Origin: Gammaproteobacteria bacterium
Lineage (GTDB): Bacteria > Pseudomonadota > Gammaproteobacteria > Steroidobacterales > Steroidobacteraceae
NCBI GenBank assembly: GCA_013289615.1
Contig: JABCZO010000004.1
Coordinates: 1-64,000 of the forward strand
Direction of reading: 5' to 3'
Length of the DNA stretch: 64,000 nt
Shown: piece by piece, positions 9,795-17,237 of the stretch
Position numbering within the stretch: position 1 is the stretch's first letter
Layout: every line of letters starts with the position of its first letter
Position numbers and translations under genes: made by a program
Notes under the pieces: generated by a model
The model's input: only the letters and a program-made list of their open reading frames with translations
The model's database searches: none
What the model was told of the DNA's origin: nothing

Positions 9795-9843
9795 CTCGTA
9801 TTAGTTTTCAACCGGCGCCCGCCGAGCAACTGGATGAGAAGTT

Positions 9844-10866
9844 TCAACCGATGTTGCGGTCGTTGCCGATTGCCGAATCAAGACGCACGGTCTGCGAAAA
9901 TTGCCTGCGGTACTCACCAGGGCTCACACCCACCTTCCTGCGGAAGTGATGTCGTAACGTTGTGGCTGTTCCAAGTCCGGTGCGTGTTGCAATGTGGTCG
10001 ATGGAAAGCCCGGTGCTTTCCAGTAGCTGGCGGGCGCGATCCACGCGCATTCGCGTGATCCAGTCCGCCGGCGTCATGCCAGTAGTCGCCCGGAACCGGC
10101 GCATGAAGGTGCGCTCGCTCATCGCGGCCAGTCGAGCCAATTGGGCAATCCGCAGCGGCTCGCCCAGCCGGCGCGTCATTTGGTCGAGCAACGCGGACAG
10201 GGACCCGCGCTCGCGCTGATCGACCGGCCGCTCCAGAAATTGCGCCTGGCCACCATCGCGGTGAGGTGGGATCACCAGTCGGCGAGCCACGTGGTTCGCA
10301 ATCGCCGGTCCATAGTCGCGCCGAACCAAATGCAGGCACATGTCAAGGCCGGCAGCGCTGCCGGCCGATGTCAGAATCTGGCCTTCATCCACGTAAAGGA
10401 CGTCCGGATCCACGATTACGCGCGGGTAGCGACGCTGCAGTTCCTCGGCGTAACGCCAATGGGTAGTTGCACGTTTACCGTCGAGCAAGCCGGTTGCGGC
10501 GAGCACGTATGAGCCGGAACAGATCGAGAGCAGGCGCGCGCCTCGGCAGTGTGCCGTGCGCAGTGCATCAATCACCGGCGCCGGCACCGGGACGCCGATG
10601 CCCTGCCATCCCGGAATCATGATCGTGCCGGCCGCAGCGAGCCGCTCCAACCCAGCGTCAACTTTCAGGCTCAAACCGTACTGTCCCGCGACGCTGCGAG
10701 CTTTCATTGCGCAGGTTTCAAACCGATACCAGCCCGGGCCGAGTTCCGGCCGGGCCAGGCCAAAAACCTCTGCGGCACAGGAAAACTCGAACGCGCACAG
10801 GCCGTCGTAGGCCAGGGCAACAACCAGCGGGTTGAATGTTCCGGGGCGGCTTTTTGGCTTTGGCAT
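9844..10866 (-). CDS. GlxA-family transcriptional regulator (DJ-1/PfpI domain + AraC HTH)
   Basis: A 340-residue transcription factor. The ATG at 10866 was chosen because the protein then begins directly before the first strand of the DJ-1/PfpI fold (FNPLVVALAYDGL); the longer open frame (to 11145) would run through the divergent rhodanese gene. Residues ~10-190 form a class-I glutamine-amidotransferase-like domain with a Cys in the nucleophile-elbow position (LLSICSGSYVLAA). Residues ~225-325 are an AraC-type double helix-turn-helix (LARLAAMSERTFMRRF and a second motif near GLGTATTLRHHFRRK). Such proteins usually sense small nitrogenous or thiol compounds. Its start is 90 bases from the rhodanese start, in the opposite direction, so it probably controls that gene. 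Confidence 0.9.
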   Translation of the reverse strand: MPKPKSRPGTFNPLVVALAYDGLCAFEFSCAAEVFGLARPELGPGWYRFETCAMKARSVAGQYGLSLKVDAGLERLAAAGTIMIPGWQGIGVPVPAPVIDALRTAHCRGARLLSICSGSYVLAATGLLDGKRATTHWRYAEELQRRYPRVIVDPDVLYVDEGQILTSAGSAAGLDMCLHLVRRDYGPAIANHVARRLVIPPHRDGGQAQFLERPVDQRERGSLSALLDQMTRRLGEPLRIAQLARLAAMSERTFMRRFRATTGMTPADWITRMRVDRARQLLESTGLSIDHIATRTGLGTATTLRHHFRRKVGVSPGEYRRQFSQTVRLDSAIGNDRNIG

Positions 10867-10955
10867 GATTTGATCGATCAATGGCAATCCCGCCAATTGT
10901 GCGCTTCGGTCGCGTTGGCAACAATAGTGCAAGCCAATCAGCAAGGACACCTGCC

Positions 10956-11360
10956 ATGCCCAATGCCGTAACGCTGGTACCGGCGGCTTCGCCGAACGTA
11001 GCGCTTCAACATTTCGAGTCACAGCTCGCGTTCGAGACTGACTGCTGGGACACACACGAAGCAATGCGCAGTCCCGACCCGGGTTTTGTTCTATTGGATG
11101 TACGCAGCCCCGGGCTGTTCGAGAAGCACCATGTACCGGGAGCAATCAATCTACCGCACGGCAAGATTATCGCCTCGGGCATGGACTCCTATCCCCGTGA
11201 CACATTGTTCGTCACGTATTGTGCGGGTCCTCATTGCAACGCTGCGGCACGTGCGGCGGCGAAGCTTTCCGGTCTTGGCTTCGCCGTGAAGATCATGGCC
11301 GGCGGCGTCACTGGCTGGATCTCCGAAGGCTTCTCGCTAGCGTCGGGCATAGCGGTCTGA
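10956..11360 (+). CDS. Single-domain rhodanese-like sulfurtransferase
   Basis: A 134-residue cytoplasmic protein with one rhodanese domain. The fold markers are FVLLDVRSPGLFEKHHVPGA (the DVR and HVPGA motifs) and an active-site loop TYCAGPHCNAA, where Cys89 is the expected persulfide-carrying nucleophile. Cys94 nearby could allow disulphide or polysulfide chemistry. I chose the ATG at 10956 because it follows a GGACA ribosome-binding region (AAGGACACC), rather than the longer frame from 10881, which enters the divergent promoter. It is read away from the GlxA-type regulator, a pairing that suggests inducible sulfur transfer or detoxification. It converges with the small Cys-motif gene at 11392-11607. 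Confidence 0.88.
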   Translation: MPNAVTLVPAASPNVALQHFESQLAFETDCWDTHEAMRSPDPGFVLLDVRSPGLFEKHHVPGAINLPHGKIIASGMDSYPRDTLFVTYCAGPHCNAAARAAAKLSGLGFAVKIMAGGVTGWISEGFSLASGIAV

Positions 11361-11391
11361 TGGTGTCGTCCAGCGAAAAACGGCCGGACCT

Positions 11392-11607
11392 CTACCTCGA
11401 GCAGCATGAGCTGTCGCTCTGCTTTGGCGGACAGGGCATGGACCCGTAGGAGCAGAATACACAGCAATCGCCCAGTTTTGGCCGCAGCAGTGAACCGCAG
11501 CCTCGGCATTCGTAGAAATACTGGCACGAGTCAGTCGGCATCGTCTCCGTTTCGCGGTGGCGACACACGGGACAGGTGAGTTCACTGAGCAGTTGCAGCT
11601 CGGTCAT
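11392..11607 (-). CDS. GDCCVxC-motif small protein (zinc-ribbon-like)
   Basis: A 71-residue Cys-rich protein from ATG 11607; a longer frame to 11649 overlaps the upstream gene and is less like the family. It has paired cysteines CPVC and CRGC as in a zinc ribbon, then GDCCVFCSYGSMPCPP, the signature of the GDCCVxC protein family, some members of which carry selenocysteine in this motif. Here all positions are ordinary Cys codons. The family is often found beside Mer-type transport genes, which matches this locus, but its biochemical role is not known. It is the last gene of the mer-like operon and sits just after the MerT-like gene. A role as a cytoplasmic metal acceptor is inference. Confidence 0.82.
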   Translation of the reverse strand: MTELQLLSELTCPVCRHRETETMPTDSCQYFYECRGCGSLLRPKLGDCCVFCSYGSMPCPPKQSDSSCCSR

Positions 11608-11641
11608 GGGATGACTCCAGATAGCGCCACGCTTGGCCTGA

Positions 11642-12034
11642 TCAAGCATTCAGCGCGGGCAGCACGAACGCGAATGTAACACCGAGCAGCAGGCTTGCCA
11701 CGGCGAACCCGTACAGCAGCACACTGATACGCCTTAGGCGTCGACACGATCGCGCCGCGTCGGGATCGGGTGGACACGGCATGGAGCGGCCGTACCAGAG
11801 CGCAACACCACTGATGGCCAGAGCGGCGATCGCTACCCCGAACACGAGCGGCTTGTGCTCGCTCAGCCAGACGAGCTGGGGCACTGCCGTCACCAGGCCG
11901 GCCAGCGCCGCACCAGCCCCAAGTGCCACGAGCAGCGCCGGCAGCACGCAGCACACCAGCGTCGCCGAACTTGCGAGCAGCGCACCAGCCGCCAGGCCGG
12001 CGTTGCGTGAGTGTGCGGGATCTACCCGGCTCAT
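11642..12034 (-). CDS. MerT-like inner-membrane metal transporter
   Basis: A 130-residue membrane protein with three or four hydrophobic helices. The first carries the vicinal pair Cys28-Cys29 in LVCCVLPALL, which in MerT-type proteins accepts Hg(II) from the periplasmic partner. A cytoplasmic loop has Cys87 (SMPCPPD) and Cys97, matching the second Cys pair of MerT. Its start overlaps the stop of the MerP-like gene by four bases (ATGA), so the two are translationally coupled. The sequence is divergent enough that the metal could be something other than mercury. No merA reductase or merR regulator is seen nearby, so imported metal would need another fate. Confidence 0.8.
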   Translation of the reverse strand: MSRVDPAHSRNAGLAAGALLASSATLVCCVLPALLVALGAGAALAGLVTAVPQLVWLSEHKPLVFGVAIAALAISGVALWYGRSMPCPPDPDAARSCRRLRRISVLLYGFAVASLLLGVTFAFVLPALNA

Positions 12035-12363
12035 GGCTTGGCCTGCTTGACACGCTTACGCAGATCCGCGATGGGCGTGTCCGTGCGCTGGATGCTCTTG
12101 ACCGCGTAGCCGGCGTTCGTGAGTGCACGGCGAAGCTCGGCGTCCGCTATGTCCTGGCCGTCTTTCAAGGCGACGGCGACCAGCTTATGCTCGAGGCTCA
12201 CGACCACGTCGGCAGTCGCCGGGAATTTGCGCAACTGCTTCTCAATGCCTTGCGCGCAGAACGCGCAAACGAGGCCGTTGACGGTCATCTCGATGGTGGC
12301 AGCATGAACGGACGCAGCGGCCGCGAGCAGGAGTGAGATCAGGAGTCTGGATAGGAGTTTCAT
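12031..12363 (-). CDS. Periplasmic heavy-metal-associated (MerP-like) protein
   Basis: A 110-residue secreted protein. A signal peptide (residues 1 to about 21, ending SVHA) precedes a heavy-metal-associated domain with the ferredoxin-like beta-alpha-beta pattern and the metal-binding motif GLVCAFC (Cys33, Cys36) in the first loop. A short basic tail follows the domain (LRKRVKQAKP). By family it binds a soft metal ion in the periplasm and hands it to a membrane transporter. The four-base overlap with the MerT-like gene supports that partnership. The loop lacks the GMTCAAC spelling of classical MerP, so its metal preference is uncertain. Confidence 0.86.
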   Translation of the reverse strand: MKLLSRLLISLLLAAAASVHAATIEMTVNGLVCAFCAQGIEKQLRKFPATADVVVSLEHKLVAVALKDGQDIADAELRRALTNAGYAVKSIQRTDTPIADLRKRVKQAKP

Positions 12364-12375
12364 CGGTGAGTACCT

Positions 12376-13023
12376 CTAGAAATTGAACATCGCCATGGCC
12401 TGGAGGTTGCCGCCGTTGGTGACGCCGGCTTCGACCCAGGCACCGCCTTTGAACAGCCGCAGCAACAGGGCCGATTCGACTCCCCGATGAATCCCACCGG
12501 TGTACTGGCGAGCCTGGACGAGAAACCAGCTCGCGAGGCCGTCATAGTCGTGCTTGTAGGGGGCGAGTCCGAGCTGCAGCGTGTCGATCCGATGCGAGAA
12601 CGCCGAGGATCCCTGCCAGTCCGTCTTCAGTGAGGCATAGACCCGACGGGTCTCGTAGTCCGCCTGGGCTCCGGCATTTTCGGCCAGGAGCGTGCCGGAG
12701 AACGTGTCGCCGGTCGCGCTACCCAAACCACCCCAGGCAAAGACATTGGCTTGCGCGTCATCGAGGTTCCAGCGGCGAACCAGGTAGTTGAGGCGCGCGT
12801 AGCTGATACGGCGCACCTTCGTCGTCTCATCGCTGTCGAGTTCGAGGTGCCCACCGCCGACCGAGACATCGTAGCGCGGGGCGTAGAAGACCTGCTCCTC
12901 CGTCATCGTGCCGGCGCCATACTCGACCATTACGGTCGTGCCGTCGGCGAACGCGATGGGCTTGGCGACGGCGCGGCCGACGAGCACAAGCGCACCGGCC
13001 AGGCCGATAGACCAACGAAACAT
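12376..13023 (-). CDS. Predicted exported beta-rich protein of the mer-like operon
   Basis: A 215-residue protein from ATG 13023, chosen because it begins a clear signal peptide (FRWSIGLAGALVLVGRAVA); the frame from 13077 adds an unlikely leader. The mature protein has no cysteines and shows alternating strand patterns with many aromatic residues (YARLNYLVRRWNL, ASLKTDWQGSSAFSHRIDTL), ending in Phe (MAMFNF). Alternating strands and a terminal Phe are typical of small outer-membrane beta-barrels. It lies 12 bases before the MerP-like gene and is probably co-transcribed. I do not recognise a named family. A role as an outer-membrane porin for metal uptake is only inferred from its shape and neighbours. 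Confidence 0.68.
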   Translation of the reverse strand: MFRWSIGLAGALVLVGRAVAKPIAFADGTTVMVEYGAGTMTEEQVFYAPRYDVSVGGGHLELDSDETTKVRRISYARLNYLVRRWNLDDAQANVFAWGGLGSATGDTFSGTLLAENAGAQADYETRRVYASLKTDWQGSSAFSHRIDTLQLGLAPYKHDYDGLASWFLVQARQYTGGIHRGVESALLLRLFKGGAWVEAGVTNGGNLQAMAMFNF

Positions 13024-13123
13024 GAAGTATTCTCCGAACTCGTCCGGACTGACTGCGCGCGCAGCGCAGAGCACCACACTGGACGGCGCGGGCGCCGCTC
13101 AGTGCACTACCTCAGGTGTGGCG

Positions 13124-13462
13124 TCAGACGATCGGGGGTCGGAGTTGAGGGCCGGGGCTTTCCGTGGCATATGACACGGAACCCGACTCCCGGGGCAGAA
13201 GCTGTAACGGCGGTGCCGGTAGGCAGACGTGGCAGGAGAGTATCGCCGTAACGGCGCCAGCGCCGGGGCAGCAGGGCCCAGCCAGCAGGCCGGCAGGGCA
13301 GCACGAGGATCTTTGCGTGGCGTCGTCGGATCCGTGGCCCGGACAACAGCTGGCGGGCCCCCCCAGCGCCGATCCCGCCGCAGTTATCGCGGCCGCGTAG
13401 GATAAAATGGGCCCGTGCAGGCCCACCAGTATGATCAAGAGCGCGACCAGACGGCGGTTCAT
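13124..13462 (-). CDS. Cys-rich secreted small protein, putative metal binder
   Basis: A 112-residue frame from ATG 13462 with an N-terminal hydrophobic signal or anchor (LVALLIILVGLHGPILSYA). The following part holds eight cysteines in a regular arrangement: three vicinal pairs (Cys39-40, 54-55, 64-65; two read CCPG, one CCPA) and a closing CHVC (77, 80). Repeated CCP pairs in a periplasmic protein suggest binding of a soft metal, but this exact protein is unknown to me. It is the first gene of the five-gene minus-strand set that includes the MerP/MerT-like pair, about 100 bases before the next gene. The C-terminal third is Pro/Ser-rich. That the frame is coding is supported by the signal peptide and the ordered Cys pattern. 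Confidence 0.6.
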   Translation of the reverse strand: MNRRLVALLIILVGLHGPILSYAAAITAAGSALGGPASCCPGHGSDDATQRSSCCPAGLLAGPCCPGAGAVTAILSCHVCLPAPPLQLLPRESGSVSYATESPGPQLRPPIV

Positions 13463-13562
13463 GGTCCGAGTGTACTCCGAGCGCGACCTTGGGAAACGCG
13501 CTGCCTACCGGATAGGAGTGCGGGATCATCGACGAGTTCCCGAAGCGTGACTGGTTTCTCGG

Positions 13563-14201
13563 TCAGTCACTCGCGTCCGGCCAGCGAGCTATCCGCGGCA
13601 GCTTGCGTGCGTCGTTGGGGGTCGGGTACTGCGCTGCGTTGAGCTGCATGGCGAGAAAGGTGTAGTAACCCACGATTCCGGTCATGTCGACGACGCCCTT
13701 GGTGCCGAAGCGCGACTTGGCGCGCTCGAACGTCGCATCGGAGACCTGCTGCTTCTTCAGCAGTTCACTGGCGTAGTCGTACACGATCTGTTCGTCAGGA
13801 GTCAAGGCAGGCGGTCGTCGGCCGTCTGCAATAGCATCGGCGACTTCCGGTCGAATGCCAGCCTTCAGTGCGATCGGGTAGTGCACGGACCATTCGTAAT
13901 CCTGCGTCCATTCGCGGGCCGTGATCAGAATGGTGAGCTCGCTGAGCGTAGTGCCGATAGCCGATTTGTATCGCAGGTAGTCGCCCATTGCGCGCGCCAG
14001 CGTCATCAGCTGGGGGCTATGCATCATCGGTTCGAACGGGCCGAATACCGGGACTTTGCGCTGCGCCTCGAAGTCGGCCGCTGCCTGCTTCTGTTCCGTT
14101 GTGTACTGGGTCGGAGGAATCGTCGGCAGCCGCTCCTGCGCCATGGCGGGCAGAGCAATGAAGGCCCACAGGCCGGTCATCGTCTCGAGACGTAAGTTCA
14201 T
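13563..14201 (-). CDS. Carboxymuconolactone-decarboxylase-like (AhpD-fold) protein, exported
   Basis: A 212-residue protein from ATG 14201 with an N-terminal signal peptide ending near LPAMAQE. The rest is the all-helical CMD/AhpD-like fold, with the conserved helix LTILITAREWTQDYEWSVHY (acidic residue plus His) and a second half YYTFLAMQLNAAQYPTPN. It lacks the CxxC pair of AhpD peroxidase reductants, so it is more like the gamma-carboxymuconolactone-decarboxylase branch, many members of which have no known substrate. It lies 64 bases after the M20 amidohydrolase gene on the same strand and probably belongs to the same operon. The export signal is unusual for an enzyme of this fold. Confidence 0.82.
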   Translation of the reverse strand: MNLRLETMTGLWAFIALPAMAQERLPTIPPTQYTTEQKQAAADFEAQRKVPVFGPFEPMMHSPQLMTLARAMGDYLRYKSAIGTTLSELTILITAREWTQDYEWSVHYPIALKAGIRPEVADAIADGRRPPALTPDEQIVYDYASELLKKQQVSDATFERAKSRFGTKGVVDMTGIVGYYTFLAMQLNAAQYPTPNDARKLPRIARWPDASD

Positions 14202-14264
14202 TTGCGAGTCTCCGACGCGGATTTGACAGCTTCGTGACGCTTGGCTTGCAGCCAGCTCGCTCAT

Positions 14265-15485
14265 TCACCCATTCAGCCAAGCCTCGGCCAGCCGCACCCA
14301 CATCGAACCGCCCAGCGGGATCAGCTCGTCGTTGAAGTCGTAGCTCGGGTTGTGCAGCATGCACGGTCCCATGCCGTGACCGCCAATGCGATGGCTGCCA
14401 TCGCCATTGCCGATCAGAAAATAGCAGCCAGGCTTTTCCAACAGATAGAAGCTGAAGTCTTCAGCCCCCATCGTGGGCTCGGCCTCCTGTACATTCTGCG
14501 CACCGACCAAATCGCTCAGCACACTGCGCACGAACTCGGTTTCCTTTGGGTGGTTAATTGTGGGCGGATAGCTTCTAGTGAACTTGAACTCGCACGTGGC
14601 TTCGAAGGTCTGGCAGGTGGATTCGGCGATATGCCGCATGCGCCGCTCGATCATGTCCAGCACCTCCAGGGTGAAGGTCCGCACCGTCCCCTCGAGCTCA
14701 CAGGAGTCCGGCACCACATTGTTGGCCTCTCCGGCTCGGATGATCGTCACCGAGATCACGGCCGCGTCTATCGGGCGCTTGTTACGGGTTATGACGGTCT
14801 GGAAAGCCTGTACCATCTGGCAAGCCACCGGCAGCGGATCGATACCGTAGTGCGGCATTGCGGCATGCGAGCCCTTGCCGCGGATCGTGACCTTGAACTC
14901 ACTGCTGGAGGCAAACGCCGGCCCGGATTTGATCGCAAACTGCCCGACCGCCATGCCGGGCCAGTTGTGCGCGCCGAAGATCGCCTCCATCGGGAAGAGC
15001 TTGAACAAGCCATCCTTGATCATTTCCCGCGCGCCGCCGCCGTCTTCCTCGGCTGGCTGAAAGATCAGGTACACGGTGCCGTCGAAGTTGCGATGACCGG
15101 ATAAGAACCTGGCGGCGGCCAGCAGCATGGCGGTGTGACCGTCGTGGCCGCAGGCATGCATCTTGCCTCGGTGCACGCTGGCGTGAGCGAATGTGTTGTG
15201 CTCCGTGATGGGCAGTGCATCGATATCCGCACGCAGGCCGACCGCACGAGCACCGCTGCCGTTCTTGACGATGCCCACCACTCCGGTCTTACCCAGGCCC
15301 CGATGCACCGGGATGCCCCAGTCTGTGAGCGCCTGGGCAATCAGGTTCGAGGTGCGCTGCTCGTGGAAGCTAAGTTCGGGGTGAGCATGAATGTCCCGCC
15401 GCAGCGTCTGCATCGCAGCCGCGTCGGCCAGGACGGATTCGACCAGCTTCATGTCGAGGCCCTTAACGGGCGTTGGTTCGCTCAT
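14265..15485 (-). CDS. M20-family amidohydrolase (HipO/AmhX-like)
   Basis: A 406-residue metal-dependent amidase. The metal-binding motifs of the M20D group are intact: RADIDALPI, KMHACGHDGHTAML (Cys and His ligands), FQPAEEDGGGA (catalytic Glu) and HNWPGM, with the lid domain signature GKGSHAAMPH and a C-terminal MGAEDFSFY. Enzymes of this group cleave N-acyl amino acids or amino-acid conjugates such as hippurate or auxin conjugates. The exact substrate cannot be read from sequence. The gene follows an MHS-type transporter gene by 48 bases, which suggests uptake and hydrolysis of the same conjugate. The ATG at 15485 gives MSEP; the codon before it is also ATG (15488). Confidence 0.92.
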   Translation of the reverse strand: MSEPTPVKGLDMKLVESVLADAAAMQTLRRDIHAHPELSFHEQRTSNLIAQALTDWGIPVHRGLGKTGVVGIVKNGSGARAVGLRADIDALPITEHNTFAHASVHRGKMHACGHDGHTAMLLAAARFLSGHRNFDGTVYLIFQPAEEDGGGAREMIKDGLFKLFPMEAIFGAHNWPGMAVGQFAIKSGPAFASSSEFKVTIRGKGSHAAMPHYGIDPLPVACQMVQAFQTVITRNKRPIDAAVISVTIIRAGEANNVVPDSCELEGTVRTFTLEVLDMIERRMRHIAESTCQTFEATCEFKFTRSYPPTINHPKETEFVRSVLSDLVGAQNVQEAEPTMGAEDFSFYLLEKPGCYFLIGNGDGSHRIGGHGMGPCMLHNPSYDFNDELIPLGGSMWVRLAEAWLNG

Positions 15486-15533
15486 CAATGAATCTCCTCG
15501 GGCTCGAAAACTGACCCGCGATTTCGGTGGTGA

Positions 15534-16859
15534 TCATGCGTGCACAGCCGCGGTGATCGCGTTTGTTTTCACCGGGGCGGTTTCCGGCATCAGTGAAGCG
15601 GTTGCCAGCCCCAGCAGCAGAGCGCCCATCCAGTACCACGCCGGCGCCAGCGGATTGCCGGTGCGCTGAATGAGCCAGGTAATGACGAATTGCGTCGAAC
15701 CACCGAACACCGAGATCGCGAACGCATACACGGTGGCGACCACGCCGGAGCGTATTCGTTTTGGCAGTCCTTCCGTCAATGCGACAATCACCGGCGGGCT
15801 GGCGATCGCGAACAGCACAGCGATGAGCCCCATCATCGCATAGACAATCTGGACCGACGGATAGTGATTGACGATCCAGAAAGCCGGGAAAACGCATACC
15901 AGCGTCAGCGCATAGCCGGCAATGATGATCCTCTTGCGGCCGTGGCGGTCGGAGAGAAGTCCGCTGATCGGGTCGAAGGCAATGGCGCAGATCGAGGTGA
16001 AAACAATAAGGCCGAATGACACTTCGGCCGGCAGGTGCAGCGTGTTGAGCGCATAGGTCGTCATGTATTCCAGAACATAGGAACCGATCGTACTGCATGA
16101 GAGCAGGACAAGGCCGAAAGCGATGATCGGTAGATGCGGTCCAAGGCGTGTGCGACGCCGAAGCGCGCCGCCGGTCGCATCGGCCGCCAGCGCAGTATCG
16201 TCCGCGGCGTGCAGAGTTTCCGGCAGTCGGTGGCGCATGAACATACCAAACGGCACGATGATCACGCCGATGAGAAATGCGATCCGCCAGCCCCAGTCTT
16301 GCAGATTCTCGGGGCTCAATGTGGTCGAGAGCGCTACGCCTACCAGCGCGGCAAGCAGGTTGGCCGCGTCCTGCGTGGCAAATTGCATGGAACCGTACAG
16401 TCCGCGTCGGTTCGGAGGTGCCGCTTCCACCATATAGGCGGTACTCGGGCCTACCTCGCCGCCGAGAGCAAAGCCCTGAATGAGCCGGAACAGGACTGCC
16501 AATATTGGAGCGGCGACACCGATCCGCGCATAGGACGGGGTGAGCGCGAGACCCAGCATGCCGATGCCCATCATCATGAAGGAAATCAGCATCGCGGCCT
16601 TGCGACCGATCCGGTCGCCGAGCGTTCCAAGCACGATTCCGCCGATCGGACGGGTGACGAATCCGATCCCGAACGTCGCCAGCGACAGCAACAGGCTCAA
16701 CGAGTTGTCGGTTGAGGGAAAGAACGTCCTGCCGATATAAACGGCAAACAGTGCATAGCTCAAGAAGTCGTAGAACTCCAGGCCGTTGCCTATGAACACT
16801 GCAACGACGTAGGACGCCGGAATGGCTTTACGGGGCGCAACGGTAGTCGCTTCACTCAT
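15534..16859 (-). CDS. MFS transporter, metabolite:H+ symporter type
   Basis: A 441-residue inner-membrane carrier with twelve predicted helices. The MHS subfamily pattern is clear: FIGNGLEFYDFLSYALFA in the first helix, RPIGGIVLGTLGDRIGRKAA (the MFS loop 2-3 signature), RLIQGFALGGEVGPSTAYM, and a second GLLSDRHGRKRI in loop 8-9. Members import organic acids or betaines with protons. The gene is the first of a three-gene minus-strand operon with the M20 amidohydrolase and the CMD-like protein, so its substrate is probably an acylated amino acid or a related acid. The ATG at 16859 is the natural start before the first helix. Confidence 0.92.
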   Translation of the reverse strand: MSEATTVAPRKAIPASYVVAVFIGNGLEFYDFLSYALFAVYIGRTFFPSTDNSLSLLLSLATFGIGFVTRPIGGIVLGTLGDRIGRKAAMLISFMMMGIGMLGLALTPSYARIGVAAPILAVLFRLIQGFALGGEVGPSTAYMVEAAPPNRRGLYGSMQFATQDAANLLAALVGVALSTTLSPENLQDWGWRIAFLIGVIIVPFGMFMRHRLPETLHAADDTALAADATGGALRRRTRLGPHLPIIAFGLVLLSCSTIGSYVLEYMTTYALNTLHLPAEVSFGLIVFTSICAIAFDPISGLLSDRHGRKRIIIAGYALTLVCVFPAFWIVNHYPSVQIVYAMMGLIAVLFAIASPPVIVALTEGLPKRIRSGVVATVYAFAISVFGGSTQFVITWLIQRTGNPLAPAWYWMGALLLGLATASLMPETAPVKTNAITAAVHA

Positions 16860-17237
16860 GGGACGATATCGGTGCTTGCGCGCTCATCGGCTCTACCCGC
16901 GTGCTGCTGCCATCGCTGCAAGACCAGCATCCGTGCATCCTTATTGACCGTGCGATACATCCAGCGTAGCGTGACGACAGAACTCGTTCGCGGCGTGAGA
17001 TGGCGCACTCGCTTTGATTATGTTCAATTTTTGGTCTGCTGGCTCGCCTTTGTTTCTCGTCGATCAGCCTCCGGTCTGGTGCCAGGAGACACCGGGCCGC
17101 TACCACACCATCGATGTACATCGTGTCGATGCCGGATGGGGGGTCCGATTCGCGATCCGCGGCGCGCAGCCCCACTTTGTCTACGTCAGGTAGAAGAACA
17201 AGCCGAACCCGACGACTGAGCTCAGGCTCCGGCAGTC
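16860..17237. other. Intergenic region, no gene seen
   Basis: About 378 bases lie between the MFS gene start and the end of the TIR fusion gene. Open frames here are short, lack family resemblance and have no clear ribosome-binding sites. The promoter of the MFS operon must lie at its low-coordinate end. I saw no hairpin strong enough to call a terminator for the TIR fusion gene. Confidence 0.4.

Noticed and set aside
16134-16715. 193-codon plus-strand frame antisense to the MFS gene
   Set aside because: Its composition (Arg/Gln/His-rich, no fold pattern) is that of a shadow; the minus strand has a conserved transporter.
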